DNA from: Selaginella moellendorffii
Lineage: Eukaryota; Streptophyta; Lycopodiopsida; Selaginellales; Selaginellaceae
Direction: 5' to 3'
NCBI RefSeq assembly: GCF_000143415.4
Contig: NW_003314265.1
Location: 1,632,446 to 1,696,445 of the forward strand
Length of the DNA stretch: 64,000 bases
A program made the translations under genes and the position numbers. Below the pieces are notes generated by a model. That model searched no databases. It was not told where the DNA came from and saw nothing but the letters and a program-made list of their open reading frames with translations. Of this stretch, positions 1-10,960 are shown in pieces; the first letter of the stretch is position 1, and each line of letters starts with the position of its first letter.

Positions 1-1739
1 CAATCTTTAGAACATGATTGACCTTTTGCATGATCTACTTAGAGAAAAATCCAAAACTTTAGATGTATACATTCAGTCTTCATAAAATTTACAATAAATT
101 TATAAATAAAATAATACAAATAAAAAATACCTTTGAACATTATCTAATTTTTTTTTACATTTATAATAAAATTCTAAGTGATTTAATCTATTATAATTTC
201 AATTATGCATCATAGATTTATTGAAGTTATAATATAAAAACCATTAAAAGTTGGTAAAAACTTTAAATTATAAAAAAATTTACTATCTACATAAAAATAT
301 ATAAAATATGGATTGCATAACTACAGTTATAACTATGTAAATAATTAATATAACTCAGTTTTTCCTTCTCTTAAAATAACAATATACGATACCCGTGACG
401 GGTAAAAAATATAATAAAAATCATGAAAAATATTATTATTGACCCCTTCTTTTACTACTTCTCAATCTATTTAAGCTCTGCCAAATAAAAAATAAAAAAA
501 ACTAACATAAATAGTGATGGCAATGAGAATTAAATTATACATGTTTCTTTGTCTACTTTTTACACATCAAAATTTTATTTAATAGTGAGAAGAAAGAACT
601 AAATAACACAAATGTTATTTAAATTTGTGAAGAGTTAACAAGGATTAATTATGTTTGGATTTTTACTATTGCAATTTGATTTATCTTAATTGTAAGCACT
701 AATACTTTTACTAATGTATTGACTAATTAATGCCTTAAAGTTCTTTCATTATAATTTGCAACTCTGATATGTTTGTTTTTATCTCCTCATTATTGGCTAA
801 TATTATGTTAGATTTACAATTCTTTAAAACATTTCATTATAACTTTGAAATTTAAAAATTAAATAAGGTTAATTGTTTTGAAATAAAAATTTAAAAATTG
901 GAGTAATTTTAAAATCATAATTCATTTAGTTAAAATTATAGTTCACTTAAAATCTTTATTGAAATATGAAATCTTAAAAAAAACTAAAATTATGCATATT
1001 ACACATTTCACATAAATTATGCTTTATGTATCTGTTACAAAAATTAAGAAATATTTTAACTTAAATATTTAAATATGTTTGATAGCTCATATATATGAAA
1101 AAAAAATGTTAGTATCTAAAACATATTTTGAAAATAGTTTTTTAAAGAAACTTATCTACACAATAATGAGATAAATTGAAATTGATATAGAAATTATACA
1201 TATTTTATGCTTTAGTAATTAAAAATTAGTTTTAATTTTTAAATTTAAAATTAATATATTAAATTCATCATTAATGTTATTACAATAAAATCAACAATAT
1301 AAAAAATGTAAGTGTAGAGATATTATTTTTTTTATTTTAATATGATAGTAGAAAAAGATGGAGAAAAAGGAGCTTAGTTTAACAAATCCACAACGCAATA
1401 AAAAAATTTTAAAAACATAACCAATTCAATTTATCTAAGTTAAAAGACCAAATAAATTATAACTAAAGTGATTTGAAGTTTACAAAATTAGTTATTAGTT
1501 TTTATATTACATTTTAACTAAGAGTACAATTTATTTTCCACAAATTAAGCCTTTGTTGCTTCCCTTTTTAAAAATTTTATGTGCAATTAAATATGATTTT
1601 ATTAAATTATGAAATTAAAATAACTTTCAATTAAAGTCAATATGTTTTTAATTTCTTATAATATTATTAATTTTTTGAATTTTAAAACACTTTATAAAAC
1701 AAATGTAATCAACAATATAAATGTCTATAATTATGCATT
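1..1739. other. AT-rich intergenic DNA
   Basis: Very A/T-rich sequence without a credible reading frame, splice-bounded exon, RNA gene or recognisable transposon end. It lies upstream of the dyskerin gene; composition changes sharply to GC-rich at about 1880 where that gene begins. I see no structure beyond short A and T runs. Confidence 0.6.
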
Positions 1740-1859
1740 TTGCTCAAAATGCTACACTTCTACACTATAAGAGCAATAGACTGTAAGAGCGATAGAGTTG
1801 GTAACTTTGGCTACCATCACTCGGCCAAAACGAGATTTTCAAACGAATATGCTATCAAA

Positions 1860-1876
1860 GCCCTAAACCCTAAACC
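1860..1876 (+). promoter_or_regulatory. Telo-box upstream of dyskerin
   Basis: AAACCCTAA lies at 1865-1873 inside a short run of CCCTAAA repeats, about 34 bp upstream of the dyskerin ATG. In plants the telo-box is a known promoter or leader element of ribosome-biogenesis and translation genes, which fits the gene it precedes. The match is seen directly; its activity is inferred. Confidence 0.6.
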
Positions 1877-1906
1877 TAGTGCCGACTTTAGGGTTTTTGA
1901 GAAGAA

Positions 1907-3652
1907 ATGGAGGCGCCGGAGAAGAAGAAGCGCAAGCGCTCCAAGGGCGAGGAAGTGGTGGCCGTGGCCCATGGAGAACTCGGAGGCGCCAGTGGCGCCG
2001 CCAGCCTCGGCGACGCGCAGGCAGGCACCGACTACCTCATCAAGCCGCAGTCGTTCGTGCCGTCGCTCGACACCTCCAAGTGGCCGCTGCTGCTCAAGAA
2101 CTACGACGCCCTCAACGTCCGCACGGGCCACTACACGCCGCTGCCCACGGGCTTCACGCCGCTCAAGCGCCCCCTCTTCGACTACGTGAGGTATGGTGTC
2201 ATCAATCTCGACAAGCCCTCCAATCCCTCTTCGCACGAGGTGGTGGCCTGGATCAAGCGCATTCTCCGAGTGGACAAGACCGGCCACAGCGGGACGCTGG
2301 ATCCCAAGGTCACCGGCAGCCTCATCGTGTGCGTGGATCGAGCGACGCGCCTCGTCAAGGCGCAGCAGGGAGCCGGCAAGCAGTACGTTTGCGTTGCGCG
2401 GCTCCACTCGGCGGTGGAGGACGTGGCCAAGGTTGCGCGGGGGCTGGAGACTCTCACCGGCGCGCTCTTCCAGAGGCCACCGCTCATCTCTGCCGTGAAG
2501 CGCCAGCTCCGGGTGAGGACCATCTACCAGAGCAAGCTCCTCGAGTTCGATGCGGACAAGCACTTGGTGGTGTTCTGGGTGGAGTGCGAGGCCGGAACTT
2601 ACATCCGGACGCTGTGCGTCCATCTCGGCTTGCTCCTCGGGGTCGGGGGACACATGCAGGAGCTCCGGAGGGTCCAGTCGGGGATCCTCGGCGAGAAGGA
2701 CAACTTGGTCACCATGCACGACGTCCTGGACGCGCAGTGGGTCTACGACAACTACAAGGATGAGAGCTACCTGCGGCGGGTGATCATGCCGCTCGAGGTT
2801 CTCCTCACGAACTATCCCCGGATCGTCGTCAAGGACTCGGCAGTGAACGCCATTTGCTACGGTGCCAAGCTCATGATCCCGGGGCTGCTCCGCTTTGACT
2901 CCAAGGTTGGAGTCGGCACCGAGGTGGTGCTCATGACCACCAAAGGCGAGGCCATCGCTCTGGGCATCGCGCAGATGAGCACGTCGGACATGGCGACGTG
3001 CGACCACGGCGTGGTGGCGAAGGTGAAGAGGGTGGTGATGGAGAGGGACACTTATCCCAGGAAGTGGGGGCTTGGGCCGAGAGCTTCCGCCAAGAAACAG
3101 ATGATCGCGTCCGGGCTGCTCGACAAGCATGGCAAGCCCAACGAGAAGACGCCGCAGGAGTGGCTGAGGAACCATCCTGCCGTTGGTACGTCTAGCGCAG
3201 CCGCCGCGGGAGGTGTGAAGATTAAGATCGAGACTGTGGATCTTCCTGTAGTAGCTGCTGGCAATGAAATGGCTATGGTGGGAGCAGCGGTGGCCATGGA
3301 GGACGGCGGGAAGAAGAAAGACAAGAAGAAGAAGGCTGTAGTGGAGAGCGCAGATGTGGAGATGGTAGACGCAGCCGATGGAGGAACGGAGAAGAAGAAG
3401 AAGAAAAAGAAGAGGGCAGAGGCCGAGGTCGAGGTCGAAGTGGAAGAAACTCCGACCTCCAGGAAGGAGAAGAAAAAGGTAAAGCAAGAACAGGAAGAAC
3501 AGGAGGCCGTGGAAGAAACTCCAAAGCAAGAGAAGAAGAAAAAGGAGAAGAAACACAAAGGCGAATCGAGCGAAGACGTTATAGTACTGGATTCAGAGCC
3601 GCCAACCTCGGAGAAGAAGAAAAAGAAGAAGAAAAGCGCGGAAGAAGAGTGA
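1907..3652 (+). CDS. CBF5: Dyskerin / H/ACA RNP pseudouridine synthase
   Basis: Intronless 581-residue protein. It is the catalytic subunit of H/ACA snoRNPs, which convert uridine to pseudouridine in rRNA and snRNA in the nucleolus; the family also binds telomerase-type RNA. A basic N-terminus (residues 5-13) precedes the dyskerin-like N-domain. The TruB catalytic motif [12 protein letters not shown] carries the probable nucleophile Asp132. A YIRTLC motif and a PUA domain (about residues 300-375) follow. The C-terminus (about 425-581) has several Lys/Glu-rich KKKKK tracts, the usual nucleolar-localisation tail. The ATG at 1907 is chosen because the following [10 protein letters not shown] resembles dyskerin starts and sits just behind a telo-box. 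High GC at third positions contrasts with the AT-rich flanks. It converges on the Derlin gene 322 bp downstream. Identification is firm. Confidence 0.96.
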   Translation: MEAPEKKKRKRSKGEEVVAVAHGELGGASGAASLGDAQAGTDYLIKPQSFVPSLDTSKWPLLLKNYDALNVRTGHYTPLPTGFTPLKRPLFDYVRYGVINLDKPSNPSSHEVVAWIKRILRVDKTGHSGTLDPKVTGSLIVCVDRATRLVKAQQGAGKQYVCVARLHSAVEDVAKVARGLETLTGALFQRPPLISAVKRQLRVRTIYQSKLLEFDADKHLVVFWVECEAGTYIRTLCVHLGLLLGVGGHMQELRRVQSGILGEKDNLVTMHDVLDAQWVYDNYKDESYLRRVIMPLEVLLTNYPRIVVKDSAVNAICYGAKLMIPGLLRFDSKVGVGTEVVLMTTKGEAIALGIAQMSTSDMATCDHGVVAKVKRVVMERDTYPRKWGLGPRASAKKQMIASGLLDKHGKPNEKTPQEWLRNHPAVGTSSAAAAGGVKIKIETVDLPVVAAGNEMAMVGAAVAMEDGGKKKDKKKKAVVESADVEMVDAADGGTEKKKKKKKRAEAEVEVEVEETPTSRKEKKKVKQEQEEQEAVEETPKQEKKKKEKKHKGESSEDVIVLDSEPPTSEKKKKKKKSAEEE

Positions 3653-3974
3653 TCCTGGTTCTTCATTCCGCTTCTTTGCTGTGGAGCTAATCATCCTTTT
3701 GTAGTTTTATTTTATGACAGACCCGCTGCTGCGCCGATAAGAAATCATCCAGCCCAGCACAAGAGTATGTTTCATCTTTGCTTTAGTTTTCCAACGTTGT
3801 GGCCTTGCCTTCTTCAATCAGCTTCCGAGAGATCTAACTTAAGAGACGATATCAGAGACGATGAAAAGAAGAGTCCTCGATTTGTGAGGAGCTTTCGCTA
3901 CTTCTTGTAAGGTCCATTTGCCATTTGCAAGTCAGGCTAGAACAAAAAGAGTTGGTTTTTTCTTTTCTTGCTTC

Positions 3975-5082
3975 TTAGTCTCGATTCAAGCGGTAACTTC
4001 GTCCCCGGAATGCCGTCCCTTCGGCGGCGGATGGCGGGGCAGATGGAGGCGACTCTGCCTGTGGCTGCGGGCGGCTGCTACGATCTGGCTGCCGCGGGAC
4101 GCTGTGGATGATCCCATACTTGGCCAGAAGCTTGTGGCTGGAAAGTAAATCCAAAAGAGCTGGCGATCAAACCAAGAACGAGGAAAAGAGAAAGTCTTAC
4201 ACGAAGCGTGGAGCTCGAAGAAAGTCCCGTCCTCCCGACCGCGGGTAAAGAACAGTGAGGAAGTGATAGAGGTGGCCCATGACGATTCCCAGGAGGTCGT
4301 GGAGGAAGGAGCCTCCAAACATGGTGTTGATGAAGAGCATTGCCCATGGCACGTAGAACCCCTGGAAGGCGATGGATGGAGTGAGTGAAGAAGAAAGACG
4401 AGAAAGAAAGAGTGATTTTCACCTGGATTGTGACAAGGCCGAGCATGCTCACGCTGGCGTTTGGGAACTCGCGTGACCAGAGGTAGACGAGCATGAACAC
4501 GAGCACCGATCCCATGAACCAGAAGTTCAGGCTGGGAAACACGGTGGCGATGCCCTGCAAGAGAAGAAAATCGATGCCGAGACTCGAGAAAATAGATCAG
4601 TTCTTACCAGAAGAGTGAGCGCCGAGACGACCATCATCCACACGAACTGTCCCGTGCTAACGAATGATCTCTCGAGCTGGACACCGTAGCGTGCCCTGGA
4701 AACAACGAAGAGCGTGTGAATGGTAACAAAGCTTGAATGATCGATCACCCACAGCATTATCAGCTGGATCGCGAAGTTCATCGAGAAGGTCCCGAGGAAG
4801 AAGAAATTCGTAACGGCCCTCCATAGCTAAAACGAGAGCAAACAAAGCCAATCTAGCCAAGAAACAGCGATCTGACTCACCTGGAGCTTCTTGAATGCGA
4901 GCTCTGGCGAGAAGTAGAGAAGCATCCCACTGACAAGGCCCAATCGCTCCACGGTGGTGAGGAGCAAGCAAGTTGTGCCATAGAACTTGATAATCGGCGG
5001 CAGCGAGTGATAGAACCTGCACAAGCGAGTGGATCAAGCAATGGAGAGAACGAGGAGGAGCTCACTCTGCCGGTGAAGACAT
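3975..5082 (-). CDS. DER1: Derlin (ERAD membrane protein)
   Basis: Seven exons, all with GT-AG borders and short introns: 5066-5082, 4881-5016, 4753-4826, 4608-4695, 4423-4554, 4201-4361 and 3975-4137. Together they give a 256-residue protein, the usual Derlin length. The spliced start reads MSSPAEFYHSLPPIIKFYGT, the family's signature N-terminus. Further hallmarks are several hydrophobic membrane segments, a cytosolic GHLYHFLTVLYPRSGG motif, and a C-terminus ending near FRGRSYRLNRD. Derlins are rhomboid-like pseudoproteases of the ER membrane that help retrotranslocate misfolded proteins for ERAD. Exon 1 is only 17 nt and splits codon 6. The gene shares a 344-bp divergent promoter with the GDPD gene. 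Very likely a Derlin-1-type paralogue; Derlin-1 versus Derlin-2 class was not resolved. Confidence 0.93.
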
Positions 5083-5426
5083 GGACGCGAGAATTTTTAG
5101 GTCTTTCAAAACACTTAGGTTCGACCTACACACTCTGTTTTAAGAGAGACAGGTTCGAATCTCAAATTTAGGGCTTTACAGTAACGTTGACTATGTTGAC
5201 CACATGACCAGTGCTCAAATGCTCATATCCTCTCTCTTCCATTCTTAATAACAGTTAGCAAATTAAGATACTATATAATTAATGCTGGATGTTGGAGATC
5301 TCTGAAAGTCTATGATCCTTTTATATGATATTTCGATAATAGCAACGATTGCGACAAATGGAGCAGCATCTTCATGCTATGTATGGGTCGACTTTGTGAA
5401 GACTAATTAACCTTGCTTCATTGACA
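5083..5426. promoter_or_regulatory. Divergent promoter, Derlin / GDPD
   Basis: A 344-bp gap between two genes that start in opposite directions, so it must hold both promoters. TATA-like stretches are visible at about 5268-5281 (TACTATATAATTAA) and about 5317-5325, the latter about 105 bp upstream of the GDPD ATG. No experimentally grounded motif can be assigned from sequence alone. Confidence 0.4.
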
Positions 5427-6736
5427 ATGGCATTGTGTTTGTTTGCGCTACTGGCCTTCGAATTTGTGATCTCCAGCCAAGGACTTCCCGGTGGATTTCA
5501 CCACAGAGCTCCTTTCAAGGCCAGCGGCCCCTACTCCATTGCCCATCGTGGAGCCAATGGGGAATTTCCTGAATCAACTGTTCCAGCGTTCAAGGTTCTC
5601 ACTTCTCTCGCGGTTGCCAAATCTATTCTTATCAGTGGTTTCTCTGCAGAGGGCAATACAAGAAGGCATAGACATCATTGAAACGGACATTGGAGCTACC
5701 AAGGATGGGTTCCTCATCTGCTTGCACGACACCACTCTGGACGCCATAACCGATGTTGCGCAACGCCCAGAGTTTGCAAGTAGAAGAGCAACCTATCCAG
5801 TGGAGGGCGAGAACATCACTGGTTTTTTTGCGGGTACTTTCTTGAGTCTCTTCTAGTTAAAATCTTTCTCGTCTGGAACAGTCGACTTCACCTTGGATGA
5901 GATCAAGTCCCTCCGTGTCCACCAGCGCTATGAGTTTAGGGATCAAGCTTACAATGGTAAGAGATCTGAAGTGTTCTCATAGAGCAAGTTTGCTTCTTTC
6001 AGGGATGTATCAAATACCAACATTCGAGGAGTACATTGCGATTGCATTGGAGGCACCCAGAGTTGTGGGCATTGATCCGGAGATAAAAAACCCAGTCTTC
6101 ATCAACAAGCATGTAAGCTCTAAGACGAAAATCACCCAAACTGCTACTCCATGTCTTTGATCTCTCAGGTGAAATGGCCGCACGGGAAGCTCTTCGAAGA
6201 CAAATACGTGGAAACACTGCTCAAGTATGGCTACAACGCACCGTATCTCTCCGAATCGTGGCTCCAGCAGCCGATTTTCATCCAATCCTTTGCACCACTC
6301 TCGATCCTGCGCGTTGCAAACCAGACCAAGTCGCCAAAGATCTTCAACATTGGCAGAGACACGGACCTCGCCCAAGACACACTCCAGCCGTACTCGGAGC
6401 TAAGCAGCGATGGATTTCATAAAATCGTACGTGGCGGGCATATCGATCGACAAGAACATCATAGCGCCCATAGACGAGACCACGGGGAGGCTCTCACCGC
6501 CGTCGGATATAGTGGACCGGGCGCACGTAAGAGGCCTCATGATCCATCCCGCCACCTTTCGCAACGAAGCCCAGTTCATGGCCAAAGACTTCCGGGCGGA
6601 TCCATACCGCGAGTTTGATTACTTCTTGCAGGGATTGCGAGTGGACGCTGTGATGACCGACTTCCCTTCCACTCTCACAAGCTATATGAATGCCATCGTC
6701 AAGAGCCCAGATCTATGGAAGAGCTGTGAAGTTTAG
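5427..6736 (+). CDS. Glycerophosphodiester phosphodiesterase, one frameshift
   Basis: Five exons (5427-5594, 5650-5833, 5882-5956, 6003-6112, 6169-6736) encode a secreted GDPD. This enzyme hydrolyses glycerophosphodiesters to glycerol-3-phosphate and an alcohol, and is typically linked to phosphate recycling. A hydrophobic signal peptide (MALCLFALLAFEFVISSQG) opens the protein. The catalytic core shows IAHRGANGEFPESTVPAF, ETDIGATKDG, LHDTTLD, DPEIKNP and QSFAPLSI, and the C-terminus shows IHPATFRNE and DAVMTDFPSTL. The closest type is the plant GDPD5/GDPD6 group. In exon 5 the frame changes at about 6408-6411: sequence before it reads ...DTLQPYSELSSD and resumes one base off with DFIKSYVAGI. 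No acceptable intron spans this point, so the copy is either inactivated by a single-base indel or carries a sequencing error. The ATG at 5427 is the first in frame and starts the signal peptide. Confidence 0.85.
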
Positions 6737-6812
6737 TTTGTCTCCAAGAAGAGCTGTGAAGTTTAGATGTTCTTTGTCTCCTGGATGAGCTGTGAAGTTT
6801 CTTCTTTGCCTC
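6716..6812 (+). repeat. Short tandem repeat over the GDPD stop
   Basis: Three imperfect units containing GAGCTGTGAAGTTT (about 6721, 6750 and 6788) lie across the GDPD stop codon and its 3' flank. The last unit ends next to the convergent OTP51 stop at 6819. Units are about 30-38 bp. Confidence 0.7.
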
Positions 6813-6818
6813 CAAGAT

Positions 6819-9647
6819 CTATGGAAGGAAGTTTTGATCCTCGCTAAGATCGTCTTCTTTCTCACTATCAGTCTCTTCTCCAGAGCTACCGGGCCGGGAG
6901 AATGGATGTGTCGGCTCCGGGAGCTCGAGCACTTGCTCGGAGGTGGGCTCGATCTTGAGCAGAGGAATTAGCTCCGGGAGAACGTACTCGGCGACGAGCT
7001 TCCACAGCCACACCGCCGACTCGCTGCTAATCTCGAGGTAGTGCTTGCCACGCTCGTCTCGCATTATCCGGCACTGGATCCTCCTCTCGTACATGGCTTC
7101 CACCACCAGGCACAGCTCCTTGTGATCGTAAGCTTCCGCGTTGAAAACCATCGATCGGCCGTCCGGAGATCTATGACCCCCATACATGTACCAGTAGGCC
7201 AGCGTTAGCTCGGGGATCCACCGGTGAACCAAGCGCGGTATCTTTTGCTCCCCGTTCGGCCTGTACTGGTGGTAGTAGAAGTAGAACTTCACGTTTGGTG
7301 TCGTCTGGAAGTGGAGCTTCCTGCCTTGACCGCCGCTGTCCTCCACCACCTTGGGAGTCTCCACTGCCCAGTCCGTGAAGATCTCGTACAAGTTGTGTAT
7401 CAGAGCCTGGCCTTTGTAGCTCTCCGCGTCCTGCTCGAAGTGGATGCACGCACCGTTGTAGGACGCTGCGGTCATTCGCGTGCCCGCTAGCAGCACTCCC
7501 GCTAGGATCGCTCGCTGCGTGGACGTGAGCTTCGGTCTCACGTAGAGCTTCGCCTTTTCCACCCAGGTTGTCTTCACCGACGCCTCCACGTAAGGCTGGA
7601 ACTCTTCCGGTACAGGCTGCCGGTGCTCAGTCAGCAGCTTGAAGATCTCCTTGACTTTGTCCTTCCGGTCTGCCTTGCCGAATGCTCCCAGCATTATCCC
7701 GTGCGTCTTGAAGTCTGGCCTCAGGCACTTCCTCTCTATCATATTGTTGTAAAGCTCTTCGGCCTTGTCGAGGCGACCACTGTCGATGAATGCCTGGAGC
7801 TGTAAGTGGTAGGATTCCCTGTTTGGACGGCAGCCATGCTTGGACATGTACGCGTAGGTCGAGTCCACCTTGTCGAACTTGCCAAGCCTTGAGTACATGT
7901 CCATCACTGCGTTGAAAGCCGACTGCAAAGTTTGGAACTTGTAGAGGCTGGGGTGGAGCTTGCCTAGGAGCTCCTCCGTAGCTTCTACTTGGTCATTGCT
8001 AGCCATCACCTCGATGATGATCTTGAAGAGAGCAAACTTTGGAAAAGTCGGAGAGTTTTCCGTTTCCCTGAACAAGTCCATAGCTTTGCCAGGGAGACCT
8101 GCCTTGCCGTAAGCTTCCATGAGGGCTATGTAGTAGTGCCAGTCGAGCTCTTCCTGCGTTTCTTTCAGCTGCTCGAAGAGCTTCTCGGCTTTGACATAGT
8201 TGCCACTCTTGGAGCACACCCGGATAAGTGCTCCAAAGATCAACGGAGAGAGCTCCAGACCCTGTGACTTCATGTCGTCAACTAGAAACTGGACTCGTGC
8301 TTCGTCTCCCTTCACGGCGTGGATGATCACTAGAGTCTCGTACATCTCTGTCGTGCACGGAAGATTACACTCCCGGATGCTGTTGAAGACGGCATTAGCT
8401 CTGTCGGCCCACCTCAAGCTCGCCTTCCCACTCTCCGTCAAAAACTTGAAGAGCGAGTGCTTGACAATCGCCGGGGGTTCGTATCCTCCAAACTCTCTCA
8501 TCCGGTTGTAGAGCTTCCAAGCCTCGTCGACGTATTTGTATCTGCCATCCTGTAAATAAGACTTGATGAGAGTGCTGTAGGTGGATTCCTTGGGAACATA
8601 AGCGTACTGGATGATGATATCAAACAAGTCCCGAGCTCTTCCGACTTTTCCCGTCTGGCCGAGTAGCTCGGACATCCTGCTGGCGAGCTGAAAGTCGAGA
8701 ACGAACCATGGACGCTGCTGCGACCACTTGAAAACCTGATCAAAATGGTGTGATCGAAGGAACAAAGGAAGGAAAACACGTACCCTGTGAGCTCGAATGA
8801 AGTGATCGATGCTGAGAAGCCGATGGCACACGATGGATATGTCCTTGTTATGTAACCATTTCACCTGCGAGTTTAAGATCTTCACGGTTTGCATGGAGTC
8901 CAGGCGAGGAATCTCGGTGCACAGCCAGTGTATTCTTTTTCTCTTCCACTCCTCGTTGAGATAAACGCTCTCATCCAAGTCGGCGTCCAGCTTCGCTAGC
9001 TCTGCCGCTCTGGCCTTCTTCTTCTCCAAAACTTTGACTCTCCAGTGCTCGATCGGGTGGCCATAGATGGTGGTCGGATAAGCAGGAATTTGCTTCACGG
9101 CACACGCTGGAGCCTCGTCCGGAAAATCACCCTCGTCTCTCTCGGCGGTGCTATCACTGGAGCGTTCTACAACAGCACTCTTTGGAGGAGCATCATTCAA
9201 GGACGAGAGAATTTTCGTCGCTCTCCCAATCTCGTTCTCCCTCCTCGAGAATCTAATGTCCGATTCTCGCGGATTTCCATACGGTGGGAGCTGCTGGAGC
9301 CTCTTCCTCGGCTTCCTGGGTGTCCTCTTCGGGTCCTTGAATGGCACACCTCCTTCTTCCACAGCTCCGCCAGCATCTCTATCACTAAATTCCCGTCCTC
9401 TATCGCCTCCATTCCCTCTCTCCCAGAAATCACTGCCCCAGGGAACCCGCTGCGGCCGGTTGCGAAATCCCTGGCCAGGAACCGAGACGTCGCTGCTGCT
9501 CCGCGCTGGAAATTCCGCGGCCGCTGTCGCGAGGAGGCACTTACCACGGATCGATGTGTAGCAGCCAGCGCGCTTGGCAAGAATCGATGTCATCGACGGC
9601 ATTGCGACGAGGCCATTGCACGACATTCTCCCCGGAGAGCATAGCAA
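6819..9647 (-). CDS. OTP51: PPR-LAGLIDADG protein OTP51
   Basis: An open frame of 942 codons. The N-terminal 250 residues are low-complexity and probably include an organelle transit peptide. About ten pentatricopeptide repeats occupy roughly residues 300-690. The C-terminal quarter carries two degenerate LAGLIDADG-homing-endonuclease motifs (RAILAGVLLAGT near 712 and ELTLAYWYMYGGHRSPDG near 816). This unusual PPR plus LAGLIDADG architecture is that of OTP51, required in Arabidopsis and rice for splicing of plastid ycf3 intron 2. A 48-nt in-frame GT-AG intron is likely at 8736-8783: removing it joins RAHR directly to VFKWSQQRPW, and the mature protein would be 926 residues. The tail is acidic. 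The gene converges on GDPD with 82 bp between stops. The ATG at 9647 has other in-frame Met codons a few residues later, so the exact start is uncertain. Confidence 0.92.
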   Translation of the reverse strand: MLCSPGRMSCNGLVAMPSMTSILAKRAGCYTSIRGKCLLATAAAEFPARSSSDVSVPGQGFRNRPQRVPWGSDFWERGNGGDRGREFSDRDAGGAVEEGGVPFKDPKRTPRKPRKRLQQLPPYGNPRESDIRFSRRENEIGRATKILSSLNDAPPKSAVVERSSDSTAERDEGDFPDEAPACAVKQIPAYPTTIYGHPIEHWRVKVLEKKKARAAELAKLDADLDESVYLNEEWKRKRIHWLCTEIPRLDSMQTVKILNSQVKWLHNKDISIVCHRLLSIDHFIRAHRVRVFLPLFLRSHHFDQVFKWSQQRPWFVLDFQLASRMSELLGQTGKVGRARDLFDIIIQYAYVPKESTYSTLIKSYLQDGRYKYVDEAWKLYNRMREFGGYEPPAIVKHSLFKFLTESGKASLRWADRANAVFNSIRECNLPCTTEMYETLVIIHAVKGDEARVQFLVDDMKSQGLELSPLIFGALIRVCSKSGNYVKAEKLFEQLKETQEELDWHYYIALMEAYGKAGLPGKAMDLFRETENSPTFPKFALFKIIIEVMASNDQVEATEELLGKLHPSLYKFQTLQSAFNAVMDMYSRLGKFDKVDSTYAYMSKHGCRPNRESYHLQLQAFIDSGRLDKAEELYNNMIERKCLRPDFKTHGIMLGAFGKADRKDKVKEIFKLLTEHRQPVPEEFQPYVEASVKTTWVEKAKLYVRPKLTSTQRAILAGVLLAGTRMTAASYNGACIHFEQDAESYKGQALIHNLYEIFTDWAVETPKVVEDSGGQGRKLHFQTTPNVKFYFYYHQYRPNGEQKIPRLVHRWIPELTLAYWYMYGGHRSPDGRSMVFNAEAYDHKELCLVVEAMYERRIQCRIMRDERGKHYLEISSESAVWLWKLVAEYVLPELIPLLKIEPTSEQVLELPEPTHPFSRPGSSGEETDSEKEDDLSEDQNFLP

Positions 9648-10960
9648 AGCCCTAAACCCATGGAACTCTCATGCACAGGAATCGAACCCATACAAGTTTG
9701 CAACCTTGATTACATCCTTGAGCAAACTCTTGAAGCTCTTCCACAGGAAGCTTAGCAGCGACGATGGCGATCGTCCAGAAAACCTCGTCAAAGTTTAAGT
9801 CAGTGGCTCTGGCTTCCATGTCCTTGACATCTCTCAAGTTTTCTTTTATCTTTGAACAACTGGGAGGGCGTGGAGCTCAAACTTGAAACCAGCTGGTGTG
9901 ATGGTTTTGTTTGTTTTCTTATCTCGATAAATTGTCGTCTGAGGTCCACAAAGTGCGCATTGCTATTTTAGACAGCCTTTCTCCCGATCTACAGGTCGGA
10001 TGTGTTCTCTGCGTTCATCCTCCATGGTGAGGAAAATTGCTGGCTGTGAAACAATCTCTAATTCTGTGTGTTTTTACTGCCTAGGCATGAAGTAGCGAGT
10101 GTAAGTGGACATGGAAGAGTACTTCTTGTTCCTCGCTTTGAGCTCTTGGCTTAAAAGGATGTGGATTTCCCTTGAGAGTACAGTTGCATTGCATCTGAAC
10201 TATCTTTTGCTGATTTTCTTGCGGCACGGCTTTGCATGCAGTCTGCAATAACACGTCCATCCATGGGAGACGTCAGCTCTTATAGATTATCTCCCGGTTT
10301 TGATAAAATACTTCTCCTGAATCTCTCGACTCACTTTGATGCGGACGACGAATTCGCGTTAAGTTTCCACACATGAGCAGGGACAAGGCTCTGGCTTTCA
10401 ATTTTATCACGAGCCGGATCTCATATGATATCAGATTTTTGTTATGGGTTTTTGATGCAAAGTAACATGTAGCATTAGGGACATCTGACATCCTCTGCAT
10501 GAAAACACGAGAACGGATTCTTGGATGATCCAGAGGCCTTCGGTAATCACAGTGCTGGTCAGTCGAGTGTGGAGAGGATGTCGGTGGCGCGTCATGTCAC
10601 GTTCGATTGCCTGGATTTTCATCCGATTTGCTTCAGTTCACAACGTTCCCTCACCACGCACAGAATCGTCAAAGCTCTCCAGGCCTGTCCATGCCAGGCG
10701 AGCCGTTTTCGTAGACCTCCAAAGCATCCTTCTTACCGGCGTCCTCGAGGTCTTGCACCCGTCAGTGTGAGAGCTTCCTCTCAACTGTCCAAGGCTCACA
10801 ACTTAATGAACTTGAGCCTCGGAAACGTCCTGTACAACAATTTGTGATGCCGAGCAGCAGTGTTTCCCCCACAGGACACTTCTGTAAAGCAAGAGCGGCT
10901 CCAGAGTGATCCTTCTTACATGGAGCTCCTCCTATTGCACTCACAAGTAGGATCTAGTTG
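9648..10960. other. Gene-poor spacer with duplicated fragments
   Basis: No complete gene is seen. 9746-9835 is a decayed copy of part of the acidic mini-gene at 56292-56677. About 9985-10240 matches 41010-41270 and 56695-56930 (a three-copy module; see findings). The minus-strand frame at 10762-10944 has coding-like codon use but I do not recognise it. The GC content is gene-like, so this may be debris of an older gene. Confidence 0.45.

Noticed and set aside
1817-3556. 579-codon open frame on the minus strand
   Set aside because: It is antisense to dyskerin. The length comes from the GC-rich, Lys/Glu-rich codons of the real gene; it has no recognisable domain.
6385-6403. A GT...AG stretch in GDPD exon 5 as an intron that could repair the frame
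   Set aside because: It is only 18 nt and a multiple of three, so it is too short and would not restore the frame.
9487-9525. GTAAGT...TTCCAG in the OTP51 leader as a further intron
   Set aside because: 39 nt is shorter than any other intron in the window, and the region is unconserved transit-peptide sequence, so neither reading can be supported.
10097-10200. Minus-strand terminal exon reading KYSSMSTYTRYF and a stop, repeated in three places
   Set aside because: Open in two copies but broken in the one at 41.2 kb, with no upstream exon found. The plus-strand splice acceptor explains conservation equally well, so it is kept only as part of the repeat-module finding.
10762-10944. Minus-strand 60-codon frame beginning MSAIGGAPCKKD
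   Set aside because: No family recognised, no supporting exons and no conservation elsewhere in the window; not called as a gene.
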